Of a DNA stretch of 64,000 bases, positions 45,829 to 56,900 are shown piece after piece. The notes under the pieces were generated by a model. The model was not told the origin of the DNA, ran no database searches, and saw nothing but the letters and a program-made list of their open reading frames with translations. This DNA is from Tritrichomonas foetus (Eukaryota > Parabasalia > Tritrichomonadida > Tritrichomonadidae), in contig MLAK01000593.1 of NCBI GenBank assembly GCA_001839685.1, positions 246,378 to 310,377 on the forward strand, given 5' to 3'. Within the stretch, counting starts at the first letter, position 1, and each line of letters starts with the position of its first letter. A program made the translations under genes and the position numbers.

Positions 45829-47115
45829 ATGAATCCAAAAAACACAGAAGTCGAAATTCGGCGCCTTCGTTGCCACATTATAAAAGACACATTTGAAGCG
45901 CAAGGATTCAATATTTCATCAAGTAGCTCCGATGCCAACTTGGTTTGGTGGGACGGGAGTATTCCACTCGACGAATTTTCTTCAATTAAACCTGAACAAC
46001 ACGTCAATAAAATTCCTGGCATGGACGTTCTATGCTACAAATCGACACTTTTTCAAGCCCTTAATCAAATGCAGCCACTTTTCCCGAATTATTATACGTT
46101 TTTTCCGAAGACTTTTTTACTTCCTCATCAATACTCCGAATTTCTCAAAGAACACCAAAAACTAAACGGCCGACACAGAGATGCCCCAACGTGGATAGTT
46201 AAACCGCGCGCAGGCTGCTGTGGAGCTGGAATTAGGTTAGTTCAAATTCCTTACGATTTAGCGCACGACACAACTCCTTCAATTGTTCAGAGGTATGTTT
46301 CACCATTTTTAATTGATTCCCACAAATTTGATTTTAGATTATATTTATTGATTTCGAGTCTTCATCCATTCACCCTTTATATATACAATGAAGGAATTGC
46401 CAGATTTTGTACACAAAAATACCATCCACCAACTAGGCAAAATCTTTCAGACAAATTTATGCATATCACGAATACTGCCATAAATGCAGAAAATAAAATT
46501 TCCAAGGATTTTGAGTACACCCGATCTGCTTCAAGTGTTTTCGAAGCCATTTCTGAAAGTGATCCTTACGGTGCCCAATTATGGGAGAAGATAAAGAAAA
46601 TCTCAACATTGACACTTCTTGCACTTTACCCTCAAATTGTTACGTCTGTGGCATCACATTGTGGCAAGAAGAAACAAGAAAAAACAATCGAACCTTCAAA
46701 TGATCCAATGAATAGATTCTTCCACATTCTCGGAATTGACATTATGATAAATGACCAATGTGATCCTATGGTTCTTGAATTAAATGATAATCCATCTATG
46801 AAAGTTGGTGTCCCTTTTGAAGATGTTCTGAAGAGAAAACTCCTTTCAGATACTCTCAAAGTTGTGACACTAGATGGATCAACACCACCAAATATCGATT
46901 CAACTGGCTGGCAGAAACTACTTCCTGTCGATGATGGAACACACTTCACAACAGTCATAAGAACGATACAACAAAGGGCATTAAATGTGTTTGGACCAAA
47001 AACACCTGTAAATAGCCTCATTTCTCAGCAAGCTGTGAAGTCTATCGTTTATCCGAAACTTACACAAGATAAATCGAAGCTTAAGAAACCTGTTTATCGA
47101 TACCATTTTCAGTGA
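45829..47115 (+). CDS. Tubulin tyrosine ligase-like (TTLL) enzyme
   Basis: A 428-residue ATP-grasp enzyme of the TTLL family. TWIVKPRAGCCGAGIRLV (residues 121-138) carries the ATP-contacting Lys and the glycine loop. SHKFDFRLYLLI holds the RxY strand, FMHITNTAI the conserved HxTN, and ILGIDIMIN with MVLELNDNPSM the metal-binding ExN near the C-terminus. These enzymes add Tyr, Glu or Gly to tubulin. Glutamylase-type TTLLs modify flagellar and cytoskeletal microtubules, which suits a cell with several flagella. Which amino acid is added cannot be told without the basic microtubule-binding regions. A GTATGT...TTTTAG stretch inside the frame is conserved coding sequence, not an intron. Confidence 0.88.
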   Translation: MNPKNTEVEIRRLRCHIIKDTFEAQGFNISSSSSDANLVWWDGSIPLDEFSSIKPEQHVNKIPGMDVLCYKSTLFQALNQMQPLFPNYYTFFPKTFLLPHQYSEFLKEHQKLNGRHRDAPTWIVKPRAGCCGAGIRLVQIPYDLAHDTTPSIVQRYVSPFLIDSHKFDFRLYLLISSLHPFTLYIYNEGIARFCTQKYHPPTRQNLSDKFMHITNTAINAENKISKDFEYTRSASSVFEAISESDPYGAQLWEKIKKISTLTLLALYPQIVTSVASHCGKKKQEKTIEPSNDPMNRFFHILGIDIMINDQCDPMVLELNDNPSMKVGVPFEDVLKRKLLSDTLKVVTLDGSTPPNIDSTGWQKLLPVDDGTHFTTVIRTIQQRALNVFGPKTPVNSLISQQAVKSIVYPKLTQDKSKLKKPVYRYHFQ

Positions 47116-47816
47116 GAAACAAAATTAATAATAATGTGGGAAACAAATCCCGTGAATCAATAACACCATAATTTGCCTTAACAAATGGTGAATTAGTTCA
47201 ATAATCAATCCCAAATCATGATCTTTTGAGCCATGGCTCAAACATGGTAATATTTGTTTGTTATTACATTTGTTTTTTATTAAAGCGTTCATCATCTATA
47301 AAATATTTCGAGCCTTTTATATTTTCGTTGTTTAATTGTGATTATCATATTCGTGTGAAATTGTGTTTAAAATTGGTAAAAACTTCGAGTTGAATAAATT
47401 GAATAATAAAATAAAAGTGATGTTTGAATATCATTATTATTATATATATTACCCACAATGATAACTTTTATTATGACATTAATGGTAAAATTACTTATTA
47501 TATGAACTATAATGTTTATGAAAGATTAAATATTTCATTCATATTTTCATTAATGTAACACTTTATTGATAACAATAAACATAATAATATTGGTTTTTAC
47601 CGGTTTATATTTTAAAGCAACAGATTACATACTTATTAAAATCAATGATATCTCATTCTCGGCGAATGATATCTTTTGATATTCATATTTTCATATAACA
47701 TTTCAAAATAGCTAACCATAGAATTGCATTCAATTTGAATCTCACTCACTTAAAAAGTTCTTCTAATAAATGGCAAATCTTTTCAAAAAGGGAAATTTGT
47801 TTTAATTTTCAGCCGA
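47116..47816. other. Intergenic region with an 18-bp perfect palindrome
   Basis: AT-rich spacer between plus-strand genes. A perfect 18-bp palindrome, TTTGAGCCATGGCTCAAA, lies at 47225-47242, about 110 bases past the TTLL stop. No gene is seen. Confidence 0.65.
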
Positions 47817-49919
47817 ATGTTTGATTTAGAAGAAGTTATTTCAATTTGGAAAGATGTATACATCGAAATTTCCCCGACAAATGTTGCTGAAGGCACTTTA
47901 AGAATGGTTCGGTGGAATTCGTCAATTTTTTTTCATTGGATACCCAGCAATACAGAAAATAAAGACAGTTTTGACATCAATCCAGGCCATCTTTCAGTGA
48001 TTATTGAGCTGCATCAGGTTGACACAATTTCAATCGAAAAATCCGAACTCGATTATGGAGTCATTGAATTTTTCTTCAAAGATTTTTCTACATTTCCACC
48101 TTTGATATTTCAAAATTACGGAAATCTTGCGGTTTCTCATTTGGTGCAGTTTATTGTTGATAATAATTTGGGCTCATATTTTAACGGGAAAAAACATTTG
48201 ATTTCAATTACTTCAACAAGCTCACCGATACATAATACACCAGAAAATACAATAAGTTCGACTAGATTTAATACCCTTGTTACTCATTGGCGCGTTTTAG
48301 ACAGACTTGGCGTTCATGAAATCAGGCGGCTACCCAAGCCAGTTTCTGCATCTGATTTCGAAAAGTTTGAATTCAAAAATAACAATAATTCCATTCATTC
48401 TAATTCTGAAAGTGAAGAAAATGCACATCAAGTCGATTCAAACTTGTCTAATGAAAAAAGTAGGAATTCTTTACATCATTCAAATAATGTCAATCGATCA
48501 AATAGCGCCAGTTGTGCTAATTTCCATAATAAACCGAGCAATGTTACTCGATCAAATAGCGTAAATCATAATAGTTTCAATCATCCAAATTCTGATATTA
48601 AAACTCAAAAAGACGATAAAATGCAAAAATTGAAAGAAATGTGTTATAAAAATGGAATTCAGCCGGAATTACGATGCAAAATTTGGCCAAAATTCTTAAA
48701 CATCATTGATTATGACTATTGCAGTGTAATTCACTCAAATTTAACAAATTATCAAAAGAAATCATTCGAAACAATGACAAATTGTATAAACAGCAATACG
48801 GAATGGGTTAAAACTTATAAACGTGGTGATAAATTTGTTCAATTTTTAAGAGATATTTTAATTTCTTATGCTTTGTTTAATCCAGCAATTGCCTATCCAG
48901 AAGGACTCTGTGAAATTCTTATTGTTCTCACTGATGTTTTTATCAAAAATTTTGATGAAAATGAGGATATTGTTGAAATGCAAGATGATAGAAATCTAAC
49001 ATTCAATGAAGCAAGATCTTATATGTTTGGAATTTTCTGTAGTTTTATTGATAAGAATGGCCATTATAAAATTTTTTTGGAAAATCAAATCACTCCATCT
49101 AATATTGACACAATTGACAATTCTTTAACCACAACTTCAACTTCTTCAACATTAACAGATTCATCTTCGGTCTATTCTTCAGTTTCTTATTCTTCTTCAC
49201 ACCCATTGCTTGCAACAGCGAGTTCACCCTCCTTCGCTTCGTATTCAGCTTTATCTACTTCATCTGGACTAAAAACGAAATCAAATTCAGGTTTTATTAA
49301 TGATCATAAAGATATCAATCATAGTCTTGATGAACTAAGTAGTGAAATAAATAATGAACTCAATAACGAGATGACGAATGAAACAAATTATGAAATGAGT
49401 AGTCATGCAAATCGGTGTATAAAGAACCATAACAATAATATATTGAATGATTCAATTCCAGAATATGATTTGTTTATAGAAAAACTATTCGGAATAATCG
49501 AAGCCATTGATAAACCTGTATCAGAAAAACTTGATTTTTATGAGTTAAAGAATTTTATTTTCATTTGTAGAAGCATTTATTTGTTGTATGCTCGTGATTT
49601 CAACAAAGAAAAGCTTTTGCGGTTATGGGATTCTTTTATTGCATCAGACAATGATGACAATTTCCCCTTATTTTTCCACGCATCAACTTGTTTGATGCTT
49701 TTTAATCCAATGTTCATGCAAAATCGGAAAAACATTGGTGAAATTGTTCAAGCTGCTGATACACTTAAAAAAGAACTTGATGTGAATGTAATCCTCAAAA
49801 TGACCCATAATTTAATCAAAGAAATCAAAGAAACAAAAGGGAAAGAATGGATTTTTATGCAAAGTGTTGCAGAAACGAAATATTTGGATTATATTCCAAG
49901 TTACATTCACTTTCAATGA
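47817..49919 (+). CDS. TBC-domain protein with degenerate catalytic motifs
   Basis: A 700-residue protein. Residues 1-170 resemble the N-terminal lipid-binding-type domain found before the TBC domain in GYP7/TBC1D15 proteins (VYIEISPTNVAEGTLRMVRW, VDTISIEKSELDYGVIEFFF). The TBC domain starts at GIQPELRCKIWPKFLNII (about 275) and ends near LRLWDSFIA (about 608). It is interrupted by a 120-residue Ser/Thr/Asn-rich insertion (about 430-540). TBC proteins stimulate Rab GTP hydrolysis through an Arg in IxxDxxR and a Gln in YxQ. Here the first reads INSNTEW and the second YPEGL, so both fingers are absent. It may bind Rabs without GAP activity. A long A-run directly follows the stop codon. Confidence 0.8.
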   Translation: MFDLEEVISIWKDVYIEISPTNVAEGTLRMVRWNSSIFFHWIPSNTENKDSFDINPGHLSVIIELHQVDTISIEKSELDYGVIEFFFKDFSTFPPLIFQNYGNLAVSHLVQFIVDNNLGSYFNGKKHLISITSTSSPIHNTPENTISSTRFNTLVTHWRVLDRLGVHEIRRLPKPVSASDFEKFEFKNNNNSIHSNSESEENAHQVDSNLSNEKSRNSLHHSNNVNRSNSASCANFHNKPSNVTRSNSVNHNSFNHPNSDIKTQKDDKMQKLKEMCYKNGIQPELRCKIWPKFLNIIDYDYCSVIHSNLTNYQKKSFETMTNCINSNTEWVKTYKRGDKFVQFLRDILISYALFNPAIAYPEGLCEILIVLTDVFIKNFDENEDIVEMQDDRNLTFNEARSYMFGIFCSFIDKNGHYKIFLENQITPSNIDTIDNSLTTTSTSSTLTDSSSVYSSVSYSSSHPLLATASSPSFASYSALSTSSGLKTKSNSGFINDHKDINHSLDELSSEINNELNNEMTNETNYEMSSHANRCIKNHNNNILNDSIPEYDLFIEKLFGIIEAIDKPVSEKLDFYELKNFIFICRSIYLLYARDFNKEKLLRLWDSFIASDNDDNFPLFFHASTCLMLFNPMFMQNRKNIGEIVQAADTLKKELDVNVILKMTHNLIKEIKETKGKEWIFMQSVAETKYLDYIPSYIHFQ

Positions 49920-50451
49920 AAAAAAAAAAAAAAGAAAAAAAAAATGGAATTTCATTTTTCTATTTGTATATAAATGTGTGTGATCTTTCAATCTTTTGCT
50001 TTTTGTTTTCAATTTTGTTTCTTGTTGAATTTAGCTTTTGTTATCTTTTTCTTTTCTATTTTTGAATAATTCTTGGAAAAATTTAATTATGAAAGATTAA
50101 AATACATCAATTTAATTACAACCTTCAATGAATCCAAATTAGTTGACTAATGAAACTTCGAAAAAATAGATAAGTTTGATAGATTATCTCTTCAGCATTC
50201 AGAAAAATTATGGATGCATTGTAGAAATGAAGGTAGAAACAAAACAACATTTGTTGTCGTGATCACGAATTGATTGAAGCAATCGCTATATTACTATTAA
50301 TTCATTTTCTCAGACTTTATAAAATGCTTTCATCTACAAATAACCCAAAATTCATTCATTTGTTAAGATTCGACTTTCGCTTCATCTTCCAATTTCAACC
50401 TTGAAACACGACACGAATTTCTGTCAAATTAAAATATAACCATATTTCTTT
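49920..50451. other. Intergenic region
   Basis: Starts with about 25 nearly pure A bases right after the TBC stop, then T-rich sequence. No gene or array is seen. Confidence 0.6.
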
Positions 50452-52035
50452 ATGATTTTATCTCAGCCAGTTATGAATTCAAAATATGACTATTTAAACG
50501 CTGAAAAAGCCAAATTAAAGCAAATGAGCAAAAAGCATGAATCAACTTTAAGCGAGGCAATTCAACAGACCAAAGAAATATCGCACTTTATAGACAAACG
50601 TTTAGCAGCTGGAGAAAATTCAGACACTTTTCGTGTTCTTCATGCATTATTTAATATCTACCAAAATGAAGTTTCCCTGAATACATCACTACGCCAATTA
50701 GTAACCAAAGAGAAAGAGAAAACCACGAACAATCAATCTCTGTATTCATCTCTCCGATTTGAAGTCAATAATTTCTTTGATCAAATCAATCGAATTTCAC
50801 CTAAAAAACTGACCAGCTTTGACCAAATTGTAGGGTATTTGAAAAGACCAGTTAGTGACCATATCGTTCACAGCCAAAAAAAGTACAAAATGAAATACAA
50901 AAACTTAAAAATTGAGCACGAAAAATCAAAGCGGGAAACAGAAAAAGTCAAAAAAGAACTCAGAAATTTAAAACAAGAACTTGAACAAGTCCGTGCCCAA
51001 AATGTTATGGATTTAGCTGCTAATAATGCATCAATTGAACGTGAAAAAGAACAAACTCTGTTTTTCCAAAGAAGATGTATTCAATTAGAAGCTACATTAT
51101 CGAAGTATGATGAAGAATCAAACATGATTTCCAATAATAAGCAAAAGGAAGTCCAAGATGCTCAAAATCAAATCGAACAAATTCGTATCCAATCAATGTA
51201 TGAAATTCAAAAGTACAAAGAAAAAAATTCCAAATTGAGATATCAAATAATGGAATTAACAAAGCAAAATGAAATGCTCAATAATGAATTCCCAAATATT
51301 AATCAAATGAAAGATGAAATTAAATATTTGAAAGAACAAATTAAGATTACATCAAATGAATTAATTCGTCATTCCAATGATAAATCAAAATTGGAATCAA
51401 AACTCAATAATTTGTCATCAAAAGTTTCTGAAGTTCAAAAAGTAGCAAATTCATATCAAAATTCCAACTCACCTACGCATCGAAATCCTGATCAAAATTC
51501 ACAGCAAAATCAAAGTTACAATCACAATCAAAATTACAATCAACATTCATATCAAAATTTCAATGAAACCAAAAACCAAAATATCCAACACTATCCTAGA
51601 ACGAAAATTAATAAAAATGATGATTCTAGTCATAATATTTCTGATTCACGAGAAAGTTTGAAAAGCCAAAAATCCTCTCATGTTCATAGAAATTCACGGC
51701 CATCTTCAAATTCTCACTCAAATTCCAACTTGAAGCGGCTTTCTGAATCCAGTAAAAATAGCTATCCTTCTTTTGATTTTGAGTCAAGCTCTGTAAAAAG
51801 TTCGAAACATGCAGTTTATTCTGATTCTGCTTCAAAGTCCGATTCTCATAACAAATCTAATTCTGATGATGAACACAGCTCTGTAAATCAAATAGCGAAA
51901 TCCGCAATGAGCATCATCAGCAAAAATCATGATGTGAGTTTTGATTTGCAATCAGAAATTTCGGCATTGCAGCATGAAATTGCATCAATTGAAGATGACA
52001 TTGCATTGCCTCAACAGAGAACAATGTACCCTTAA
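50452..52035 (+). CDS. Coiled-coil protein with Asn/Ser-rich C-terminus
   Basis: A 527-residue protein. Residues 15-60 and 145-345 are predicted coiled coils (KKYKMKYKNLKIEHEKSKRE, EQVRAQNVMDLAANNASIER). A helical block lies between them (FRVLHALFNIYQNEVSLNTS). Residues 350-500 are low-complexity, rich in Asn, Gln, Ser and His. The last 25 residues form another short coiled helix (LQSEISALQHEIASIEDDIA). No enzymatic domain is visible. Cytoskeletal or basal-body scaffolding would fit but is not shown. ATG 50452 is used; ATG at residue 8 (50473) is an alternative. Confidence 0.7.
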   Translation: MILSQPVMNSKYDYLNAEKAKLKQMSKKHESTLSEAIQQTKEISHFIDKRLAAGENSDTFRVLHALFNIYQNEVSLNTSLRQLVTKEKEKTTNNQSLYSSLRFEVNNFFDQINRISPKKLTSFDQIVGYLKRPVSDHIVHSQKKYKMKYKNLKIEHEKSKRETEKVKKELRNLKQELEQVRAQNVMDLAANNASIEREKEQTLFFQRRCIQLEATLSKYDEESNMISNNKQKEVQDAQNQIEQIRIQSMYEIQKYKEKNSKLRYQIMELTKQNEMLNNEFPNINQMKDEIKYLKEQIKITSNELIRHSNDKSKLESKLNNLSSKVSEVQKVANSYQNSNSPTHRNPDQNSQQNQSYNHNQNYNQHSYQNFNETKNQNIQHYPRTKINKNDDSSHNISDSRESLKSQKSSHVHRNSRPSSNSHSNSNLKRLSESSKNSYPSFDFESSSVKSSKHAVYSDSASKSDSHNKSNSDDEHSSVNQIAKSAMSIISKNHDVSFDLQSEISALQHEIASIEDDIALPQQRTMYP

Positions 52036-52338
52036 TTTTCCTGAAATACATGTAATTCCTTCTGTATCGTATAAATAAATGTTTGAAGCTTTTTCCTGTT
52101 TCTCTTTTTTTATACATCTTTTTTTGTTTATATGCTGTTTTCTTCATTTTTCATTTGAAGAAAATCTCTTGATCCCTCTGGAAAATGACTTCTTGATTTG
52201 AGGTTTATTAAATTATCAACTTCGTAAGTGACAATATTGAGGTGAATGATGAGCTTTATGAAAAAGTGACAAGCAAAAATTTTCAATGAATTATCCATTC
52301 AATAAAACCGTTGGAATTAAAAAACGTAATTTCCTCGA
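52036..52338. other. Intergenic region
   Basis: Promoter region of the actin-related gene, with AAAAAGTG at 52261-52268 and CCTCGAATG at the start codon. No gene is seen. Confidence 0.6.
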
Positions 52339-53421
52339 ATGATCGCTGATCCCATCCTCGTTATCGATTTTGGTTCGGGCTTCGTCAAAGCCGGATTTGC
52401 TGGCAATGATGCGCCATCTCTCATTTTTCCAACGGTTGTCGGCAAGCCGCATCGCCACATCAAAGCAGCAGCAGGTGGATCAGACACTTTGATAGGTGAA
52501 GCAGCCCAGGCGAACCCAGAAGTTATTCCAACTTATCCAATCGAACGATCAGTCGTCAAAAACTGGCAGAACATGAGTTCCTTAATTTCCTATATATATC
52601 AAACCCTCGACCTCAAAGATGAAAACAATAACGTCCTTATTGCTCGTCCTTCAGGCGTCGATACGAAACAACTCGAAAAATTGACCGAAGAATTTCTCGA
52701 AACTCTCAGATCGCCATCAATCTCATTTATCAGCTCAGCCACTTTATCGCTTTTATCGACAGGTCGCGTCACAGGCATCGTTGCAGAGTGCGGTTACGGC
52801 GTCACAAATGTTGTTCCAATATTTGAAAGCTTTGGCTTGGAACACGCCAGAATCACCAGCGATCTTGGCGGTTGTGACGTAGATGCATATTTGAAGACTT
52901 TGCTCAAGAAAATTGGAATGACAGAAAATGACAATAATGCTGTCCGTGAAGTGAAAGAACAACTTTGTTATGTTCAATCAACACCTGACCAGCCAGAGCC
53001 AGATCCAACCCCTTATGAACCACCCAGTGGAAACCGTTTAATGATTGGTGCTGAAAAGCACATAGCTGCAGAAGTTTTATTCGAGCCGTCACGAAACGGC
53101 GGCTCAATGTTGGGAATTAGTCAAGCTTTAGCAACTTCCATCGGCCGATGCGATAAATACTTAAGAAGAGATTTATTAAACAATGTTGTGATTAGTGGGG
53201 GATCAACAATGTTCCCTGGAATGGCAGAAAGGGTTGAATATGATGTTTCTGAGGCAACTCAGGCACTTGCAAAAGTTATTGCTGCACCAGAAAGAAAGAA
53301 CGGCGCATGGGTTGGTGGATCAATTTTCGCATCAACACCAGTTTTCGAACAGTTCCAGATAAAGAAGGCAGATTGGGAAACACAAGGAGCGAAAATCTTC
53401 CGCCAAAAGTCTTTCATGTAA
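52339..53421 (+). CDS. Actin-related protein with altered nucleotide site
   Basis: A 360-residue actin-fold protein. Phosphate loop 1 is DFGSGFVKAGFAG (residues 10-22), the adenosine segment is SGGSTMFPGMAERV, and the C-terminus is WVGGSIFASTPVFEQF with a final KSFM. It is shorter than actin (about 375) and diverges in subdomain 4 and around the hydrolysis site. The second phosphate loop reads ECGYGVT (150-156) where actin has DSGDGVT. The catalytic Gln137 of actin aligns with Ser132 (FISSATLSLL). ATP hydrolysis is therefore probably weak. It may be an Arp1-like cytoplasmic ARP or a lineage-specific one; nuclear ARPs usually have more insertions. Confidence 0.85.
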   Translation: MIADPILVIDFGSGFVKAGFAGNDAPSLIFPTVVGKPHRHIKAAAGGSDTLIGEAAQANPEVIPTYPIERSVVKNWQNMSSLISYIYQTLDLKDENNNVLIARPSGVDTKQLEKLTEEFLETLRSPSISFISSATLSLLSTGRVTGIVAECGYGVTNVVPIFESFGLEHARITSDLGGCDVDAYLKTLLKKIGMTENDNNAVREVKEQLCYVQSTPDQPEPDPTPYEPPSGNRLMIGAEKHIAAEVLFEPSRNGGSMLGISQALATSIGRCDKYLRRDLLNNVVISGGSTMFPGMAERVEYDVSEATQALAKVIAAPERKNGAWVGGSIFASTPVFEQFQIKKADWETQGAKIFRQKSFM

Positions 53422-53916
53422 GATATATTTTTTATTAAATAAATAAAGAAAGCAAAAAAAAAATCCAGAAAATACGAAAGGAGGTACTCCGATGTAGTTT
53501 ATTATCACTATTCTTTTTTGTGAGGTTTAGAAAAAAAAGTGAAAATTGGTTGTCACTTTTGGAGTGATACCCTAGCAAAAAGCTCTCTCCATCTGATGGA
53601 GAAAAAAATTGGCCTTAGCTATCTCTAATAGTGACAAAATTTTTCTAACATCTTGATTGTAACAGAGATGTTTATCTATAAATCATTTTATAGAATTCGT
53701 CATATTTCTTTTTGGATCCAATTTTCTATTAAATTAAATTTTTGATTTCATTGATATTAGATGCAAAATCAGATGAATATAGATGTGTGTAATTAATGAA
53801 TAGTATAAATGCATAATGAAATTCAAAGAAAGACGATTTTTGACTTGAAATACAAAAGGGCTGATTGACCAGTTATTAATAGATTTTTTTTGTGTTTGAC
53901 GACCGTTTAATCCAAA
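53422..53916. other. Intergenic region with a possible structured RNA
   Basis: A 495-bp spacer between plus-strand genes. The left half contains nested inverted repeats listed separately (53476-53660). The right end, with GACGACCGTTTAATCC, is the promoter of the MED12-like gene. No protein gene is seen. Confidence 0.6.
53476..53660 (+). ncRNA. Candidate structured RNA, unidentified
   Basis: An outer 8-bp stem (TCACTATT at 53505-53512 with AATAGTGA at 53627-53634) encloses two perfect hairpins. These are TCACT/AGTGA at 53553-53567, and TCTCCATC/GATGGAGA at 53586-53602 around a single T. Local GC content is higher than in flanking spacers. No tRNA, 5S, U6 or SRP signature can be confirmed. Strand is uncertain, as hairpins are symmetric. 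Confidence 0.25.
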
Positions 53917-56900
53917 ATGAATGATTTAATTTCCAGGTTTGCTCTAGAACCATATATAACTCCTATTCCACGTGAAACTACAGGTGACTACATTCCAGAC
54001 GCAACCTTAGACACGCTTTTTCCAGATTTATCGATGAAACCGTCAGAATTTGGTGATCTCTCTCAATTACTCGAAGCTGCGGAAGCAAACCTGCCCATTA
54101 TTTATGGTCTCCAATCAGAAAAGCTGAGTCAACCCATTCCCAGTGATATCGACCGCGGCTCGATTTCTTTATTTTTGTCAAATCTCGCAGACACTTCAAT
54201 ACATCTTTACTCGCTTTGTCCTGTTCAAAAAATCGATTTACTCGAATTGCCGGATTTACTTTCGCATTGCACGCAATTTCGAATCGCGCCAGATCGCGCT
54301 GCCTGGGCTGTTCATTTTCTTGTCAAAAAGAAGAAGATTTCTGAAGAAACGTTGACTGCCGCATTCAAACAGCTTCTAAAGCCAAACGACGCCTTAGCAT
54401 CATCAAAGCAGGAAATTAATACATCTCATTTGGCCAAATTTGCTTATGCGCTTTATAAAAGAAACTTGGTCAATCACACTGATATCATTTTGACCTTAAT
54501 TGAGGCTCTTCCACCTCGCTGCATGTCAATTTTTCAGAATGAAATAATCCAAAATTTTTCTTTACTGTATCGTGTCTTGGATTGTAATAAAAAACTTCAA
54601 TATAAAGAGTTGCTTTCAATAGACTTGCAAACAACTCGCTCACAATTAGTGCAGCTGGCATTTCAAGATTTTCCAATTTCAAACTTTGTAAAAGATTTGC
54701 AAACTGATGAAACTGACCAACGAATAAAGAAATTGTATGATTCTTTACAACCTTCAAGGTTGACTTATTTTACGGATTATCGAAATTTAATATTTGGATC
54801 GTTTCCTTTACTTGATTCTAACGTATTAGCTGCACATCTTTCAAATAGATTAGTATATGCTACTGATGATGAAAAACAAGAATTGGCGCTTTTTATGTGT
54901 AAATCCGTTTTATGGTTTAATTCTAAAGATGAAGCTGTTGCAGCAACTATTGCTTCTTTAATTAAAAAATTAGTGCCAAAATTCCAAGTTGAAGAATTCT
55001 TCGATTTACTACTTGATCTTGAAATAAATTCGGAGAAGTATTTAAATGCATCAAGTTCATCAAATAATTTTTATTCTGATAATCAACCCAATGCCTATTC
55101 AACTGAAACAAATAGCAACTCAAAATGTAAAATTATCCCAAAGTTTAAATATCTTTTCTATGAATTACAATATCAGAATTTATTTACCTTTAGTAGATTT
55201 TTATATTATATTAAAACAAGAGGCTATAAAATGAACAACAAAGAAACACTTGGTTATTTAATTTCAAATTTACCATCGCTTGATCGTTCTCTTCGAATTT
55301 TGAATGAAATTATGGGAATGCTAAGTGTTTTAATTCCTGATAATAATTTTGATAATCAAATTCGAGAAATTGGATTAAATATTATTGATAAAATAGATTT
55401 AGTCTCAAAACTACCTTACATTTTCAAGTTTCAACTTGCATTATATTTAATCAATCAATCACAATGTGAGTTCAGTAAAATGTGTACGATTCTTCAGAAA
55501 TTAGAATGTTTGAATTTAATCACAATTTTATTTAATAAGCAAAAGCCGGCAAAATTCATTGTTTATGATGTTTTGTTCATTGAACAGACTATTTCTTGCT
55601 TCATTTCTCATGATTTGCTTGAATCTGTTGCATCGATCGCTTTGAATGATAATCCGAATTTTGAAATTGCCAAATTTTTGACAAAATATTTGAAAGAAAG
55701 TGAAGATAATAAAATCCCAACTGGTTTATCTAAATATAAGTCTCAATTAAGCGTTAAGAAACAAGAAAAAAATGCAACTGTTAACCAGAAAAACATTCAA
55801 AAATTGATGATGAAATACTCGCATTTGTGCAGTTTACATATTTTTGACTGTTTCTATGATGTGAAAACGGAAAGCGATTTTGGGCGAGTTTTCTGTTTCT
55901 TTTTGAAAGATTTATTAACTTTCCCTAGACTAACTTACCCTATGCTCCTTGAATTTTTCATCGATTTTTGTGAACACCAGTGTATCACACGCGGTTCGTA
56001 CCAATTCATTCGATGTTTCTTGCAAACCGTCATTGAAAACCAGGAGCTTGTTAAAAACGAAAACTCAAACTCTCAAACAGTCATTATTAACTTCCTTACT
56101 CATTTGTTTAAAGCTGGTTTCATTCGACCTTTTGCTTACCTTCATTTGGTCCTTTCTCCAAAATCACGAAAATATACCTCAAACTCCAATTCGAACTCAA
56201 ACCCAAGCTCCAACTCATCTAATTTTAATAATAATTCAAGAGGTAGTGGAATTAGTGAACCTTTGATTACTTTATTCTTTAAGATTTTAGATGAACATCC
56301 GAATTCATTCCCTGTTGATTCAATTCTTAATGAAAAAGTAATAAAGAATTTCACTGATTTAGCACTTTTCGAACAATTTTTAAATAAGCTTCGACAATTC
56401 CCAACACCGATAATTACTGAATCTCTACGCATCTCCTTAAGTAAAGATGTACCATCTGCTGTCGGTGCTGCCTATTACTCGTTACTTCCATTTGGTCTCC
56501 AAACTTTAGATTTTAATGATGCTTTCGAATACTTCTCTGAAAATGTCGATCGAACAACATCAACGTTTTGGACACTTTGGCTTCGTGATAAAGTTTGCTA
56601 CAATGCAGGATTCCCAGTTACTCCGAAACAGGTTGACAAAGCCACACTCCAAGATCATATTGTACAGCTCTGCAATTGCTTTTCGAATTTGATTCTTTCG
56701 TGTGACCAAAACAATGAAAAATTGCAGATCTACTTGAACTGCTGGACACTTCTTTGTAGTGATGATGCTATTGTTGTCCATGTTAGTAAACAAGTTTCGA
56801 ATAATATTCGTAATGGAAAATTCACTCTTCGCCCAATGTTCATTGAATACATTCAGCCAATCATACATGCCTGCAGTGAAGTTATTCTTGAACAAATATG

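Noticed and set aside
46291..46335. GTATGT...TTTTAG inside the TTLL gene, 45 nt, resembling an intron
   Set aside because: The segment encodes YVSPFLIDSHKFDF, which matches the conserved stretch before the RLY strand of TTLL enzymes. It is coding sequence.
53665..53675. ACAGAGA, resembling the U6 snRNA box
   Set aside because: The required downstream AGC and U2/U4-pairing sequences are absent; 7-mers of this kind are expected by chance.
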